From contig NZ_VKHP01000044.1 of the NCBI RefSeq assembly GCF_010811875.1, positions 1 to 45,771 on the forward strand: a stretch of DNA of 45,771 bases, read 5' to 3'. Below are positions 16,988 to 26,159 of the stretch, one piece after another. The notes beneath the pieces are model-generated. The model searched no databases and was not told where the DNA came from. It saw nothing but the letters and a program-made list of their open reading frames with translations. The translations under genes were made by a program, and so were the position numbers. Position 1 is the first letter of the stretch. Each line of letters starts with the position of its first letter. The DNA is from Bradyrhizobium uaiense (lineage in GTDB: Bacteria; Pseudomonadota; Alphaproteobacteria; Rhizobiales; Xanthobacteraceae).

Positions 16988-17182
16988 TCATCGCTGTTTG
17001 TCCGTCAATTCCATGTCCACAACCTCCGCTGTCCAGCCTTCGGGGACAGCGGTGAGCACTAATGTCGAGGCCTGGCTCGGTTTGGCGAATGCGATCCAGA
17101 TTCGCTGCTCTGGCCCGTCCGCCGAGACATTGTCTGCCGTCACGGCGACAACAGTAAAGGAGTTGCCAAAGGACTCTGCCAT
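16988..17182 (-). CDS. Short hypothetical protein or gene fragment
   Basis: Sixty-four residues beginning MAESFGNSFTVVAVTADNVS and ending VDMELTDKQR. The composition is protein-like, with alternating hydrophobic and polar residues as in a small beta-rich domain. There is no clear ribosome binding site. The frame stays open upstream to 17,350, but that part looks random. It may be the end of a longer decayed gene. No family recognised. Confidence 0.35.
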   Translation of the reverse strand: MAESFGNSFTVVAVTADNVSADGPEQRIWIAFAKPSQASTLVLTAVPEGWTAEVVDMELTDKQR

Positions 17183-17419
17183 GCTCGTGCAAGACAATGG
17201 CGGACGGCTTTGTTCTATTGGAAGCGCCGGTGGCGTTGGGAGCCGCAGCACTGAACCGAATCCAGTACGACGCGCATCTCGGCAAGGGCTTCTTCGAGCG
17301 AGATGCCCGGCTATCGAGGCAGGCGAGATCGAAGGCGCGCTCACGCGCATGTGAGCGCCGTCGGCCGTCTTGCTTTCGTCATCAGCATATAGAATGTGTG
17401 AGACCCTGGAGGGCAGCCG

Positions 17420-17757
17420 CTGGTGATCGAGGGGACCGGCGGGCTCATGGAGCCGCTCAATTGCGGTTCGCTTTACATTGATGTCTTGGAGAGATGGCGA
17501 CTTCCTGTCGTGCTCTGGGCGAGCACAACTTGGGAGCGATCAATCGTTCACTGCTGTCCATAGACGCGCTCCGACGACGCCAGATCGACATTCTATGGCT
17601 TTCGTTGTCGAAACTAGTTCGGATGTTGTTAGAGCAATTTTGCGATATCGGTCGGGTGCGGTGGTTCGGGCGATTGCCCTGGATCGCGCCAATGTCGGCG
17701 GATAGGCTGCAAGCCGCCTTCAAAGCATCCTTCTGGCGGGATGTTTTCAAGCCATGA
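17420..17757 (+). pseudogene. bioD: Dethiobiotin synthetase (bioD) remnant, C-terminal two thirds
   Basis: Two frames give the back part of BioD, the ATP-dependent enzyme that closes the ureido ring of dethiobiotin. The first reads [14 protein letters not shown] and [15 protein letters not shown] (the EGAGG nucleotide-binding block with Thr for Ala). After a shift near 17,528 the second reads [22 protein letters not shown], then FGRLPWIAPMSADRLQAAF. The N-terminal P-loop is missing. Bio genes occur on some rhizobial symbiosis islands, so this may be the remains of such an operon; no other bio gene is recognisable here. Confidence 0.7.
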
Positions 17758-18006
17758 GGCGCAGTGCGCATCGTGGAAGGCGCCGGCTCGCATGTAGGCC
17801 CAAAAGAGCGGCTCGGCTGAACGAGAGCTTCGCCCCAGCGTGACGCGTCCGTGCATCGGAGGATCAACAGGAATTATTCTAATGGCAAGCGTCCGCGGCC
17901 GGCTTTTTGGGAAGATGTAGCTCCACAGATGCTCTGGGAGACGTAGAGAGGTCGTCAAAGTCACAGACTGTTGAGTTCAGAGTGGAGACTGGGGCGGGGA
18001 CATGTC
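17758..18006. other. Spacer between bioD remnant and a truncated ORF
   Basis: No gene or structured element recognised. The minus-strand ORF 17,629-17,964 runs across the bioD remnant and is a shadow. Confidence 0.3.
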
Positions 18007-18206
18007 ATGCGAGTCGCAATGGACTATCCCGCTCCTATACGATCCTGGGCGAGCGATATTTTGGGCGCTTTCGACCCAGATTACGTCTGGCACGATCTGG
18101 CGCAGGTCTGGCAGACGCCCCAGGTCCGCGAGCAAGCGGTCGCGCAGATGATAAGCATGCCGGCCAAGGCGCTAGCCCAGCGCTACGAGAGCCTGGGCAT
18201 GACCGC
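18007..18206 (+). pseudogene. Truncated unrecognised ORF cut by repeat unit B
   Basis: MRVAMDYPAPIRSWASDILG, then DPDYVWHDLAQVW and AQMISMPAKALAQRYESLG form a helical, protein-like stretch of about 66 residues. The frame runs directly into the decayed MFS copy at about 18,205, where the sequence becomes antisense MFS. So the gene was cut at the repeat boundary. I do not recognise the family. Confidence 0.4.
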
Positions 18207-18690
18207 GCGCTTCGGCCGGGGCCGCTTCAATCAGATAGGCGGTTGTCGGACCAACCTCACCGTCCAGCGCGAAGCCCTGCACTAAACGCGCGAAATGACC
18301 AGCAGCTGAGCGGCAATTCCTATTGTCTCGTACGAGGGTGTAGGTGCACACGAGGACGGCGACCCTCATCAAGGTGAAGCTGGCGCTCATCGCGGATCTG
18401 CGGCCGGCCCGATCCGAGTACGAGCCGAGCAGGATGGCCCCGATCGGCGGGTCGCCTGCCGGGAGGAATGCATGACCGATCTGGATGGCGAAAAAGCTAA
18501 AGGTTCCGAAGTCGTAGAACTCGAGAATATTGCCGATGGTTGCTCCCCACACGGCGCGGCCGGTCAAGCGTTCGTCTGCCGGAAAGAGGACGGGCTCCGG
18601 CTTCTCCCCCAGTAAACTGCCTAGCCATCCTCGATCCGTCTGGAGTTCAATCGCCGGCCGAGCATTTCGACCAGTCAGGTCGCGCACGCT
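18205..18690 (-). pseudogene. MFS transporter remnant, second copy
   Basis: Matches the first third of the intact MFS gene at 11,384-12,775. It keeps GATIGNILEFYDFGTFSFFA, SYSDRAGRRSAM and ARLVQGFALDGEVGPTTAYL. Relative to that gene it lacks about 19 residues after DP (the second helix), has lost frame in the middle (TYTLVRDNRNCRSAAG) and stops after about 150 residues. The remaining two thirds are absent. Confidence 0.85.
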
Positions 18691-19850
18691 GCATTTCAGT
18701 TGCCCTACGCGTCGTCTAGCTTGAGGTGGCCGGGCTTACGTCCCGGTGCTCTACATCTGCCTGACGCATGCCAGGGCGAAGTTCACGACGATGAGTGCAA
18801 CAAAAATGCCTGCCTCTTGCGCCCCATTCAAACCTTGAACCGATCACGGCGATCGCCAGCAAAGATGAACGGGGCGCGCTGCATTTGTCGAGCGGGGCAG
18901 TCGTTTTGCTCCTGTGCAATGGCGAGTTTGCGACAACATTGGCGGGCGACGAACAGGCATCGCCCGTTTTCACGCAGAAGGGCCGCCGCGCGGCGTTGCT
19001 GCGTTCATCTGTTTGCGCACGGCGAAGGCATCAGGCGATTTGGCCCGGCTTTTGCTCCGCTGCTTGTTAGTTGCGTGCAGTCGCCTGCTTTGTCGGGATT
19101 GACGCTGCAGAATGCAGGATCTGTCTGCGATCAAAAGACAATAGGAGCTCGCATTGTTAACGGGGCCCATGAAAACGCTCGACATCGGCCACGGCCGCGA
19201 AGCATCGGGCGGTCATCTTACGCTCAGGCGAGCCGCGGCTCGGCGGATCGCAAATGGCAAGCGTGAAGTGCCAGAGCTGAGCTTGAGGAAATTGAAATCA
19301 AAGTCACCAGCAATGAGGGACATACTTGTGAGTTGACTCGGCTTCATCAAGGCTGACTTCCCTGCACAGAACTAGCCTTCCTTTTGAATTGAAGTTCTAC
19401 CGTCAGACTCGGGCTACGAAGGCGCAAGGCCGATGTCCGATCAATGACGGCTGCGCTTCGCTGGCGCATCTGCGTGCACGCGCGCTCCAAGTTGGACGAC
19501 GAAGCACGCCGGCAATCAAGACCTCGAACAGAATCTGTAAATGAAGACGAAGACAATTACGACCATCGTGCTTGCGGTTAGTGCCTTGCTGGATTCTCCC
19601 AGTAGAGCGGTTGAAACTTACGATATTATGGATTCGAACGGCGTGTCCTTCATCCGAGCGCGAATATTCGGTCCCGGAGATGGCCCTTTCTGTTGTGGCG
19701 GAGGTGGCGTGCCGGCGTATTCAGTTCGGAATCTGCCGCAATGGGAAAAGGACCATTCGCTCGCAGCGATCCGCTATTGGGCCGAAATCATAAGGGTCAA
19801 ACCCGGGCAGTCGCCGGCCGTCGTCAACATCGGCGGAATTCAGGGCAACA
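18205..19850. repeat. Repeat unit B, right copy
   Basis: Second copy of the unit at 12,233-13,870, in direct orientation about 6 kb away. Here the MFS gene is broken and the autotransporter is complete. The 850-base intergenic part (18,691-19,540) aligns with 12,776-13,597 throughout, with many substitutions and small indels, so the duplication is old. No independent gene is supported in it. Confidence 0.85.
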
Positions 19851-22800
19851 CGGCATGGGCCTCAGTCCAGTGGTCGCCTGATGGCGAGAACAAGGTGCAG
19901 GCGGCAGTGACCGGTCAGAATCCGGGCGAGTTGAACCATGGCGCGCATGGTATGATTGCGATCGGCGAAATGGGATTTTCATCCGAAGCATACATTCCTT
20001 CGCAATTGCCAATGACGCCGAAGATCGGCCTGGCACCTGTTATGATTCATGAGTTCGCTCATCAGCTGGGAATGGTCGGTACCATTGACGGTTATGATGG
20101 TTGGCCCACCGAGCCGATATCACCGTACTTCCCTAAGGCGATAAATGCCTGGACTAACCATTTGTATGACGACAACGGCAAACAAGCCAGGCCGGGGCAG
20201 GTGATCTATTGCTCGCTGTGCGTGAACCCGCCAGCTGAGGACGTTTTCGACCTGCGCCACGATCGGGGCTATTTTGCCGGGAAGCATGTGAGTGAAGTGC
20301 TGGCCGGTGCCATGCCAGGTATTCCGGTTCGAGTGAAGGATGAGGACGGCCGGCTGGATGTCCCCTTTGTCTCGCATAGCGAGCTTAAGAACAGCCTGTT
20401 GAGCCACCAGCAATACCGGAACTACACCGCCCCGATGGAGGCGGAGATCGCCGCCTTCCAGGACACCGGCCAAAGCATTGATCGGCGTAATCTATTTGGT
20501 TACTCCATCTATGGCACTGGTCGCGATCTGATAAACGACAATCCGTTTTTCGCTCGGAATGCTGACGGTACCGCCTATCTGCCAAATACGTACAATACGG
20601 CTTCGCGCGGACTGGGATTGCACGTATATGGCAGTGGCAACGCTGTGGTCCAGCGCGCCGACCTGCTTTCGAGAGGAGCAGGTGGCGCCGGCATCCGCGT
20701 CGACGGCGAAAACAATCAGATCATAATTCCGCCTGGGACCCGCGTGTACGCCGACGGCGCGTATGGGCACGGTGTCATGTTCGCCTATGGCAAGGATCAC
20801 ACGCTGACTCAGCGCGGGGACGTACAGGCTCTCGGTGAGCATGGCATCGCGACAAGTTTCGATTTTGGTAACAATTCGATTGGCAATGACTATGAATATC
20901 GTGGTTCGTATATTCACACGATTGGCACCAAACCGGCCACGATGCTGAGCGAAATCGACGGTCCGCTCGTCAGCAAGTTCGATCTGACCGGGCGCCTGGC
21001 TGGCAATCATGCAGCGATGTACATGTCGAACAGTGGTTACGTCGGCGAGATCAATGTGATGCGTGGCGCAATGCTGTCGGGGCACATCCTGTCTGACTAC
21101 AACCAGGTTGACGAGAATGGTGCTCCGCGCCTGACCAAATTGACGTTCGGGTTGAATCCTGATGCGAACGGTCACTCAACGCAGGAGCCCGACGCAAATT
21201 TTGCAACCCGCTACGACGGTAATATCGTCGGACGTAACAATCTTTCGCTGCAGTTCGGCGGTGGCGCCACGACGTTGACTGGCAATCACGAGGTGTATGA
21301 CGCAAGTGTCGCGCAAGCTGCAACCCTGTCCGGTAACGGCAGTTATCTGCTCAATGCTAGTGGTCGCTTCACCAACAGCGGTGCTGTCGCGCCCTTCATC
21401 GGCGGCCTTGACAACAGCATCAAGGTGTATGGCGACTATCTGCAAACCTCGACCGGTCGCTTGCAGGTCGCCGTAAACGATGCTGGCGCGTTCAGCCATC
21501 TCGTGGTGAATGGCAATGCGACGCTCGACGGTACGCTCACGATCACCCCGCAGCGTGGCTGGTATGGTAACGGCTTTAACGTCTCCTCCGATCAGTGGCT
21601 GAATGCAACAAATCTCACAGGCTCGTTCGCGAACGTGACGACAGCCCTGCAATCGCCCACCTTGCTGGCGAGTGCCACGGCTCAAGGTGATAACACCTAC
21701 GCCTTGACACTCTCCCGCCCATCCGATGCCTATTCGCGTTATGGGGCCGACGCCAACAGCCGCCAGGTTGGCGCGGCGCTCGATCGAGTAGCTGGCAACG
21801 CGACTATAGGGCTGCACCCACTCGTCGCGGCGCTCGACTTTTCCGCGCCGGACGGCACGGCGGTGACATCTGGGCTGCGTCAGCTTTCGCCGTCCATCTA
21901 TGCGTCGGAGCAGGGCAGACGTGTCAACGACAGTTTCTACGCGCGTTCGGCAGTCTACAACCGTCTCGAACAGGCGTTTGGCGGCGCGCCAACCTCGGCG
22001 ATGGCGGTGATGGGTTATGGTCCTGAGCAGAAGAGGTCGCGCGGCAATTCTGCCTCTGCCACAGGCCTGGTCGGCCCGGCTTCTTCTGGCCCGCCCTCCT
22101 ATGACCTGCAGGGGTATGCAGCGTGGGCTTCTGCCTTTGGCGGATGGACGACCCAATCGGGCGACAGCAATGGTGCGAGCACCAGATCCACCATTAGCGG
22201 CCTCATGACCGGGATCGACACGCCGATATTTGATGACTGGCGCGTCGGTGTCCTTGCGGGCTATAGCCGTTCCACCTTCAAGGTTGGCGCTGCTTCCTCG
22301 TCAGGCCGCAGCGACAATTACACGTTCGGGACCTATGCCGGCACCGAGTGGACCGTGCCGGAAGGAGCCATCGCCTTCCGCTCAGGCCTTGCCTATACAT
22401 GGCACGATCTCGAGATGACCCGCAACGTTAGGTTCCCAGGGTTCAATGACAACTTGATCTCGGATTACGATGCCGGCACTTTCCAGATCTTTGGAGAACT
22501 GGGTTACAAAATCCATCTCGGCAAGTCTTCCGTCATCGAGCCCTATGCCAATCTCGCCCATCTTCGAGTCGCGACCGATGGGATTTTCGAAAGGGGATTC
22601 AACGGGGCGGCGCTTAGTGTTCACGCTAACACGATGGATACGACGCTCTCCACTCTCGGCGTCTACGCGACCACGCGCTTTCGAGTTGGCGAGATCGCCA
22701 CGACTGCGCGAGCCGATATTGGCTGGCGTCATGCCATAGGCGACCTCATTCCGCTGTCGACAGCCAGCTTTGCTGCTGGATCCAGCCCTTTTGCAGCTTC

Positions 22801-22954
22801 AGGCCTATCCATTGGAAAGGACGTGGCACTCGTCGAATCCGGTTTGGACTTCCAGCTTTCGAGCAACAGCACCCTTGGCATCGCCTACCAGGGTCAGTTC
22901 GGTTCAGGAATTACCCAGAACGGACTGAATGCCACCTTCAATGTGAAGTTCTAA
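19541..22954 (+). CDS. Autotransporter with N-terminal HEXXH metalloprotease-like domain
   Basis: A 1,137-residue type V secreted protein. Residues 1-23 are a signal peptide (MKTKTITTIVLAVSALLDSPSRA). The region to about 330 resembles a zinc protease: MIHEFAHQLGM places HEXXH at 170-174 with the metzincin Gly at 177, but the expected third His (HExxHxxGxxH) is Gly180. About 330-830 is a repetitive, Gly/Asn/Thr-rich passenger consistent with a beta-helix. About 850-1,137 is the outer-membrane barrel, with alternating residues, many aromatics and a final Phe (NATFNVKF), as the BAM machinery needs. It is divergent from the decayed MFS gene. A stub of a second copy lies at 13,598. Substrate unknown; a surface or released protease acting on host or matrix proteins is an inference. 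Confidence 0.85.
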   Translation: MKTKTITTIVLAVSALLDSPSRAVETYDIMDSNGVSFIRARIFGPGDGPFCCGGGGVPAYSVRNLPQWEKDHSLAAIRYWAEIIRVKPGQSPAVVNIGGIQGNTAWASVQWSPDGENKVQAAVTGQNPGELNHGAHGMIAIGEMGFSSEAYIPSQLPMTPKIGLAPVMIHEFAHQLGMVGTIDGYDGWPTEPISPYFPKAINAWTNHLYDDNGKQARPGQVIYCSLCVNPPAEDVFDLRHDRGYFAGKHVSEVLAGAMPGIPVRVKDEDGRLDVPFVSHSELKNSLLSHQQYRNYTAPMEAEIAAFQDTGQSIDRRNLFGYSIYGTGRDLINDNPFFARNADGTAYLPNTYNTASRGLGLHVYGSGNAVVQRADLLSRGAGGAGIRVDGENNQIIIPPGTRVYADGAYGHGVMFAYGKDHTLTQRGDVQALGEHGIATSFDFGNNSIGNDYEYRGSYIHTIGTKPATMLSEIDGPLVSKFDLTGRLAGNHAAMYMSNSGYVGEINVMRGAMLSGHILSDYNQVDENGAPRLTKLTFGLNPDANGHSTQEPDANFATRYDGNIVGRNNLSLQFGGGATTLTGNHEVYDASVAQAATLSGNGSYLLNASGRFTNSGAVAPFIGGLDNSIKVYGDYLQTSTGRLQVAVNDAGAFSHLVVNGNATLDGTLTITPQRGWYGNGFNVSSDQWLNATNLTGSFANVTTALQSPTLLASATAQGDNTYALTLSRPSDAYSRYGADANSRQVGAALDRVAGNATIGLHPLVAALDFSAPDGTAVTSGLRQLSPSIYASEQGRRVNDSFYARSAVYNRLEQAFGGAPTSAMAVMGYGPEQKRSRGNSASATGLVGPASSGPPSYDLQGYAAWASAFGGWTTQSGDSNGASTRSTISGLMTGIDTPIFDDWRVGVLAGYSRSTFKVGAASSSGRSDNYTFGTYAGTEWTVPEGAIAFRSGLAYTWHDLEMTRNVRFPGFNDNLISDYDAGTFQIFGELGYKIHLGKSSVIEPYANLAHLRVATDGIFERGFNGAALSVHANTMDTTLSTLGVYATTRFRVGEIATTARADIGWRHAIGDLIPLSTASFAAGSSPFAASGLSIGKDVALVESGLDFQLSSNSTLGIAYQGQFGSGITQNGLNATFNVKF

Positions 22955-22975
22955 TACGCACGCAATGCATTTCAG

Positions 22976-23281
22976 CCCGCGTACTGCACAGCAGAGCGAG
23001 CCGAACCAGCAGCCACATCCGTCACGTCGACATTGCGCCCGGCCTCTCGTTCCAGCCGCCGGCCCGACTGCACCCGGTTTAGATAGCCGTAAATGTAAAG
23101 CTTGAGGAGCACCGAGGGATGGTACGATGGCCAACCGCCGCCGGCTCCTCAACCTCAAAGCCTATCTCAGCCGAGCGCATCGACAAATACGTCGATCACG
23201 TGAACCGGGCTGCTCTCGTCACTCAAGTCGTCGAGGCATTCTGGCAGCAGCGTCCGCTCCCACGATCTGCTTCTTCATGAG
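22976..23281 (-). pseudogene. Transposase N-terminal remnant, IS1182/IS5-like
   Basis: Two minus-strand frames give TLLPECLDDLSDESSPVHVI and DVFVDALG, then PSYHPSVLLKLYIYGYLNRV, RRLEREAGRN. These are the conserved N-terminal blocks of IS1182-type transposases. A stop after ALG, a frameshift and loss of everything beyond about 100 residues show it is dead. It directly follows the autotransporter gene. Confidence 0.75.
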
Positions 23282-23548
23282 CGCCTCACCAATTCCTTTA
23301 AAGACCCAGGAGGGAATCGTAACAGCAGCCCAGTGTTTTCGCTGCCAGGACGCGTTGCGGACATTAGCGAGTCAGTGGCGAAGCCTTAGGTTCGCGCAAC
23401 AGATGTAGTGAACTCCACGTAGGGCGCTACCAACGTCATCGAAAGCGCGTTCGTTCTTCAACTCGCGCCGTCTCGATGGGGACAACCGCTGCCGAAACTC
23501 TCCCCGGTGCAAATTCGCCGACGGAATCAACGTCGCCAGACCGCAAAC

Positions 23549-23983
23549 TCAATCCAACGCCGCCTGGCGCCTTCCGGCCCCAGGATTCGGCGCTAGCTCT
23601 TTAACCCACGATAAGTCGCACCTTGGATCGAAAGACAAGTAATCGCAAGTCAGTTCTTCACCAGGTTGTACGTCACGGGCCGTGAAAATTCCGCAATGAT
23701 CGTCTTGATATGTGTTTGGCTGACTGCTGTGATTCATGAAGCGGGCATTGTCAGCATTGTACTCTACAACACCATCATCAACATCGCGGTCTCTCGGATA
23801 GGCATGCTTGTCAAGTAGAGCTTGAAATGTTGGAGGTAGGGCTTCGTACTGTTCAGGCGTCACGGCAATGTCAACGATTGGATTATGAATCCAAACTAAT
23901 GTGCCTTTAGGTAAGAGAGTAGCAGAGAAAAGTCCGATGCCGCCAAAGCGGTCTGGCTTCAAAATGGTTTCAACAATCAACAC
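23549..23983 (-). CDS. SET-domain protein, putative lysine methyltransferase
   Basis: A 144-residue protein consisting of little more than a SET domain, which transfers methyl from S-adenosylmethionine to lysine. Visible motifs are GIGLFSATLLPKGTLV (SET-N), RFMNHSSQPNT (the RFxNHS AdoMet/pseudoknot block) and GEELTCDYLSFD (ELxxDY with the catalytic Tyr). There is no post-SET Cys cluster, although one Cys follows. I chose the GTG at 23,983 because GGAG lies eight bases before it; the frame is open to a TTG at 24,040. Standalone SET proteins occur in many bacteria; targets here are unknown. No tts box was seen upstream. Confidence 0.75.
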   Translation of the reverse strand: MLIVETILKPDRFGGIGLFSATLLPKGTLVWIHNPIVDIAVTPEQYEALPPTFQALLDKHAYPRDRDVDDGVVEYNADNARFMNHSSQPNTYQDDHCGIFTARDVQPGEELTCDYLSFDPRCDLSWVKELAPNPGAGRRQAALD

Positions 23984-24567
23984 TGAAATATCTCCAAAAG
24001 TGACTAACACCCAGCAAGCTAACTGACCTAAGTCCCGCAAATCTCCTGCAAGAATTGGCAGGGTCGTTTAATCGCGCCTCCGCCACAAGTTCGATTTTTC
24101 TTCGATCTCTGCTTTGTTTTCGGTGCTGCTATTGTCGGATCAGGATCTCAGCGAACTGAGCGAGCGTCGGTGGCGTAGTTGGGAGGATCTATGCACTGCT
24201 CTCAGAGGTTTCAGCGACTATCTGCCTCAAAAAATAGGAAGGGCATTGCTGGCCGGCTTTCCGCAGAGGCGCTGGATACTGATGTCAAGAGCCATAACCA
24301 GGACACTGGCGTTGGCGGCAACGTCGGCGCAGCACTGGCTCAGCTGCGGAAGTCGGTCGGCGCAAAAGCGACGGCGATCGCACCCGGTATCCCGACCATT
24401 GCTGATCCCGAAGATACCGCACTGATAGACTCGAGGCGAATCGACGACGCCGCAGCACGGCGTTGGCCAGAGGAGCTGCGGAAGGCCACGACCAGGTTGT
24501 GCATCTGCGGTTGATGGACCACCAGAACCGTCGTCATCAGTTGGCACCAGTTCACTCGACTGGGGTT

Positions 24568-24830
24568 TCAATGGGACGCAGGAAGCAGCCTCTTTACTCC
24601 GAGGATGCTTCCTTTATTTCGGGGCTTGAGGAGGGCCTTACGAAGGGCAATGCCGCCAAACGTGCGGTCAAGAACACCGTAGGTTTTTCTTCGCAGCTTC
24701 GGCGGCCGGCTCTTCAATAACAAGAGACGATGGCCGTTCGGTTGAACGAGGAGTCGCTGAGCGATGATGCGCGCAAGTTCATCGGGACGGGTAGCGCTCA
24801 TCTGCACCGCCCATAAGGTCGCCAAGCTCG
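24568..24830 (+). pseudogene. Remnant of a NopD/Bel2-5-type effector repeat
   Basis: Two frames carry ASFISGLEEGLTKGNAAKRA and, after a shift, RLNEESLSDDARKFIGTGS. The pattern (D/x)FI.GLE.AL..G.AAK..., a gap, then RL...SLSDDAR.FI..G matches, as I recall, the internal repeats that precede the C48 protease domain in NopD-like rhizobial effectors. A further stretch at about 24,300-24,470 (ALAQLRKSVGAKATAIA, ADPEDTALIDS) may belong to the same gene. There is no start, tts box or protease part here; a C48 domain remnant lies at 1,706. Confidence 0.5.
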
Positions 24831-24880
24831 TAAGAGTCGCTGGAGCAAGCTATCGTCCATTAACAAGCCCGATACCAGAG

Positions 24881-26059
24881 CTATCTGGACGGGCTCCTAG
24901 CGTCGGGAGTGTCCGTCGGCGCCATTCGTGGTTCATGGATGACCCGAACGTCATTGGGCCCTCCCGGCCCCATGATGGCGAAGTAGCGCTCGCCGCGAAT
25001 GTCGTATTGTTTTACCGGCTGCGCCGCGTCCGGCAAGAGGCCCCAGCGGCCGAGCTTCGAGAGCATCGTGGCCGAGGCGGGTTGGGTGCCGTGCGAAAAA
25101 TCCTCGGGAACGGCGAATGATGCAGCATAAATCTCGCGGGCCGCCGGAGATGTCGTCGCAGCCCTGGCGGACGACGGAGCGGCTTGCTCCATCGACCGTC
25201 CAAGCCGCGCTGACGAGGCTCGATTTGCCGGCCGCGCGCTGAGCTGCGGAACGTTTCCCGGCCGAGATCCGAGACGAATGCCAGTGCCTGGCGGATTGAT
25301 TGGTGTGCTTCGCCTCATCTCGGCGGCGGACACGAACAACGCGGTGTAGCGGTCATTGTGAACCACGAAACGGGTGGTCCGGCTGTCCTGGCTCGGCGGG
25401 ACGCTGCTACTGTCAAGGGCAGCCGGCGCGTGCTGGTCGCCTTGCTGCGAGTTAAAGGTACGAACGGCCTCTCCTAAATCCAGGTCTTGGTGATGGCGCG
25501 CGGTCGGCTCGCGAGAGGACGATGGGGCGGCGCCTTCCATCAGCACACGAGCGACTGAATTGCCGGACTCGCTCAGCCGGCGCCCAATGGCATCCCCTTC
25601 CAGCTGATTTAGCGTCCTCTGCCTCTTCGCAGGCCTCAACTGCCCCGTGTAATCCTCACCCATGAGGACCTCGTGCCTTGAAAGGGGGGAGCTCCCGGTC
25701 AATTCGGTCGGAGCCGGCTGGTAGCTATCGCTCCAGCTGAAGTGATGCACGGCTCCGGGATCCGGTGCCTGGTGATCGCGCGCGGTTGGCATGAGAGACG
25801 ATACTAGGATGGCTTCGCCCATCATCCCTCGCAGCGGATCCTGACCGTGAGGTTCCGCAGTCAGCTCGTTCGGCCAACCTAAAGCTTCCTGCGGCGCGCT
25901 GTGCTGCGCAGCGGCGCCAAGCCCTGCGACCGCACTGGTATCAAGCTGCGCCACCTCATCCAAGTACGGCTCAAACTCCACTTGCTGCTGTTGCAGCTCC
26001 GCGGCGTTGTGAGCAGCGCGATTTTGGTTGAATGAGTTGATGCTGTTAAATGGGTCCAT
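24881..26059 (-). CDS. Candidate type III secreted effector
   Basis: A 392-residue, mostly disordered-looking protein without a Sec signal. The N-terminus MDPFNSINSFNQNRAAHNAA is rich in Ser/Asn/Ala as in type III export signals. The ATG at 26,059 follows GGAGGGG by three to four bases, and a tts box lies about 65 bases upstream. PAKRQR at 143-148 resembles a monopartite nuclear localisation signal. Two imperfect repeats are visible: PTARDHQ... at 91-127 and PTARHHQ... at 186-223, each followed by a Ser/Pro stretch. Two related motifs, FVVHNDRYTALFV (231-243) and YDIRGERYFAIMGPGGPNDV (352-371), lie in the second half. No catalytic domain is recognised. Secretion through the T3SS and action in the plant nucleus are inferences. 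I cannot match it to a named Nop. Confidence 0.75.
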   Translation of the reverse strand: MDPFNSINSFNQNRAAHNAAELQQQQVEFEPYLDEVAQLDTSAVAGLGAAAQHSAPQEALGWPNELTAEPHGQDPLRGMMGEAILVSSLMPTARDHQAPDPGAVHHFSWSDSYQPAPTELTGSSPLSRHEVLMGEDYTGQLRPAKRQRTLNQLEGDAIGRRLSESGNSVARVLMEGAAPSSSREPTARHHQDLDLGEAVRTFNSQQGDQHAPAALDSSSVPPSQDSRTTRFVVHNDRYTALFVSAAEMRRSTPINPPGTGIRLGSRPGNVPQLSARPANRASSARLGRSMEQAAPSSARAATTSPAAREIYAASFAVPEDFSHGTQPASATMLSKLGRWGLLPDAAQPVKQYDIRGERYFAIMGPGGPNDVRVIHEPRMAPTDTPDARSPSR

Positions 26060-26121
26060 GTCCCCTCCGTTTGAGTCGGTACGCAATCCCGAGCAGATAG
26101 TGTCGCTCACTGGTTCTCGCT

Positions 26122-26152
26122 CTACTGGGATCAGCTGTCGACAAGCTGACGC
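26122..26152 (-). promoter_or_regulatory. tts box (TtsI-binding promoter element)
   Basis: On the minus strand the core GTCAGCTTGTCGACAGCT is followed by a 3' part ending in CCAGTA. The published tts box has GTCAG-CTT-N-TCG-A-AGCT in the same order. It lies about 65 bases before the effector ATG. In rhizobia the response regulator TtsI, itself flavonoid/NodD-induced, binds such boxes to switch on T3SS genes and effectors. Confidence 0.85.
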
Positions 26153-26159
26153 GCTTAGA

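Noticed and set aside
21176..22156. Minus-strand ORF of 326 codons
   Set aside because: Lies wholly opposite the autotransporter passenger/barrel region and has shadow composition.
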